NCBI GenBank assembly: GCA_045110515.1
Contig: JBGCGD010000006.1
Location: 1 to 64,000 of the forward strand
Direction of reading: 5' to 3'
Length of the DNA: 64,000 nucleotides
DNA from: Granulosicoccus sp045110515
GTDB lineage: Bacteria > Pseudomonadota > Gammaproteobacteria > Granulosicoccales > Granulosicoccaceae
In this document: positions 62,812 through 64,000 of the stretch, in pieces
Numbering within the stretch: the stretch's first letter is position 1
Layout: every line of letters starts with the position of its first letter
Notes under the pieces: model-generated
Told to the model about the DNA's origin: nothing
The model's input: the letters and a program-made list of their open reading frames with translations, nothing else
The model's database searches: none
Position numbers and translations under genes: made by a program

Positions 62812-64000
62812 ATGTTTGATGAAGAGCTCTACCAGCAGGCTGCCGACGAGCTCAACTCTGATCGTCGCAAAGCACATATTTGGGCGCGTGCCTGCGCTTT
62901 GTCCAAGGATGATCACGATGAAGCGCGGTATTTGTATACCAATCTTCGCGTAGAGGAGTTGATGGCCGAGCGTGAGGCAGGTATGCGCACAGGAATCGAA
63001 TCCCACAGCACAGATCACGATTCCACGCTCAGCCTAGATAGCTCCGATTTCGACTTGTCAGCCAGCGTTCAGACCAGTGATCTATCAGGCAGCTTCAGTG
63101 CCGATGACACCTTAAGTTTCCCGCAAACCGAATCTGTGCACGGTGGACATAGCGGCCAAGCCGAATCCGATGACCTCATGCGTGAATTATCGGAGATCTC
63201 TCTTTCCAACGAGGCATCACAGGCTAGCCAACAACGCGTTGAATTTGAACAGCAGTTTGATGCGCACGCAACCGGAAAAGGCAAAGAATACTACGATCAG
63301 AACCCAAATCAACTGCTCGACCGGGACGCGACAGGCTCCTTCAGTGCACTGGAGAACAACAACGAAGAACTGAACATGCTGCTCGACGGAGTGGATTCCG
63401 CCTCAGAAGACTCCGACGAGGGAGCCCTCACCGCCGATTTCACGGATTCAACCATCACCGAATCCATTCTCGTCGATGATGAGCTGGAATGGTTGAACGA
63501 TTCAGAATCCGACAAGACGAGCCTTCAAATAATTGCGCCTGTGCACCCGGATCACGAAGAAACTGACCGGTTCACACAAGAGCTTCTTCGTCAGGCCGAT
63601 GAAATGCCGGGCCAGCACAGCGACGTAGTGGCCACCGACGACGTAGACGAAGATGTCACCTGGGAACCCTCGCCCCGAGCCAATGAGGTCGCCGTAGGCA
63701 CGGCGGCGGCTATCGGTGCCGCTCGCTATGGCAAGCAAGCCGACGTAAGCCCTGCTCGCTTCTCTGAAAACGATAAGCACTCCGGCTTTCCGGTTGATTT
63801 AACCGATGGGAAATCCGGCACAGAATTTTCTGTCTACAAACGCGGCGGCAGTGTTCAGGCTGTCAAGCAAGGTGTGTCGTGGTCAGCATTATTCTTTACA
63901 TTCCCGTACTTGGTGTACAGGCACTTATTCGGCACTGCTATCGTTTATGCAATCACTACGGCGCTGGTGCTAGCTGGGCTGATCTTTTTTGGCCTCAACT
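62812..64000 (+). CDS. partial protein with acidic low-complexity region and C-terminal membrane part (DUF2628-like)
   Basis: An open frame from ATG 62812 continues to the window edge, at least 396 codons. The first 55 residues are charged and helical (DRRKAHIWARACALSKDDHD). Residues 56-305 are strongly acidic and Ser-rich, probably disordered. Near the edge EFSVYKRGGSVQAVKQGVSWS precedes hydrophobic FFTFPYLVYRHLFGTAIVYA, followed by a second hydrophobic stretch, which resembles the start of a DUF2628 membrane domain. The 3' end is missing. Function unknown. Divergent from the IolC-DUF2090 gene across a 148-bp gap. Confidence 0.8.
   Translation, partial: MFDEELYQQAADELNSDRRKAHIWARACALSKDDHDEARYLYTNLRVEELMAEREAGMRTGIESHSTDHDSTLSLDSSDFDLSASVQTSDLSGSFSADDTLSFPQTESVHGGHSGQAESDDLMRELSEISLSNEASQASQQRVEFEQQFDAHATGKGKEYYDQNPNQLLDRDATGSFSALENNNEELNMLLDGVDSASEDSDEGALTADFTDSTITESILVDDELEWLNDSESDKTSLQIIAPVHPDHEETDRFTQELLRQADEMPGQHSDVVATDDVDEDVTWEPSPRANEVAVGTAAAIGAARYGKQADVSPARFSENDKHSGFPVDLTDGKSGTEFSVYKRGGSVQAVKQGVSWSALFFTFPYLVYRHLFGTAIVYAITTALVLAGLIFFGLN

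Noticed and set aside
1..64000. CRISPR arrays, prophage or defence islands
   Set aside because: No regularly spaced repeats, integrase, capsid, restriction or toxin-antitoxin genes were seen; the IS is the only mobile element.

Overview
The window looks like a chromosomal segment of a marine-type gammaproteobacterium. The evidence is an RND pump, HspQ, YgiQ, a PpsA/PpsR pair, a TRAP transporter, heterotetrameric sarcosine oxidase and GlyGly-CTERM-like tails on secreted proteins. A Granulosicoccus-like or related lineage would fit, but this is an inference from gene content. GTG and TTG starts are used several times (pyc, the GGDEF/EAL gene, ppsA, the LacI gene, the 5'-nucleotidase gene).

Layout. 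1-1302: a complete ISL3-family insertion sequence with both imperfect terminal repeats. 1384-1460: tRNA-Arg(TCG) on the minus strand. 1585-3373: a periplasmic YceI protein followed by a cytochrome b561-YceI fusion. 3542-8642: a TRAP transporter (dctPQM) continuous with a Cache-domain histidine kinase and a NarL/LuxR response regulator. 8731-14837: single-chain pyruvate carboxylase, then a GGDEF/EAL protein. 15053-20428: sarcosine oxidase soxBDAG, divergent from a GlxA/AraC-type regulator. 21616-22914: an astacin-like protease. 23065-29446: a 1-Cys peroxiredoxin, ppsR/ppsA, a small KOW-like protein and an HTTM-DCC fusion membrane protein. 29511-33826: an RND efflux pair. 33973-41511: YgiQ, a DUF2059-like protein, a carbohydrate-binding-like surface protein, a small secreted protein, an MFS carrier and an orphan BtuF-like binding protein. 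41537-45377: a 5'-nucleotidase, an aldo/keto reductase and a Gfo/Idh/MocA oxidoreductase. 45457-47243: hspQ and a MATE exporter.

47281-62663 is a large inositol-catabolism region. One arm on the minus strand carries iolD, iolC, iolB and a class II aldolase. The divergent arm carries iolE and an inositol-dehydrogenase-like gene. Further on, a plus-strand operon encodes an IolI-like isomerase, a sugar-type ABC importer (binding protein, permease, single-domain ATPase), a 71-residue membrane protein and a LacI-family regulator. A second, two-domain IolC-DUF2090 lies convergent at the end. The same perfect 14-bp palindrome, TGCAACCGGTTGCA, occurs upstream of iolD (between iolD and iolE) and upstream of the iolI/ABC operon. 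It is the obvious candidate operator for the local LacI protein.

Two metabolic themes stand out. Around 3.5-12.2 kb, 2-oxoacid or organic-acid uptake with its sensor lies beside pyruvate carboxylase, and PEP synthase lies further on. Around 47-63 kb there is a complete import-to-aldolase inositol route, but no recognisable methylmalonate-semialdehyde dehydrogenase (iolA) in the window. An open reading frame encoding an acidic protein with a membrane-associated C-terminal part runs off the right edge.
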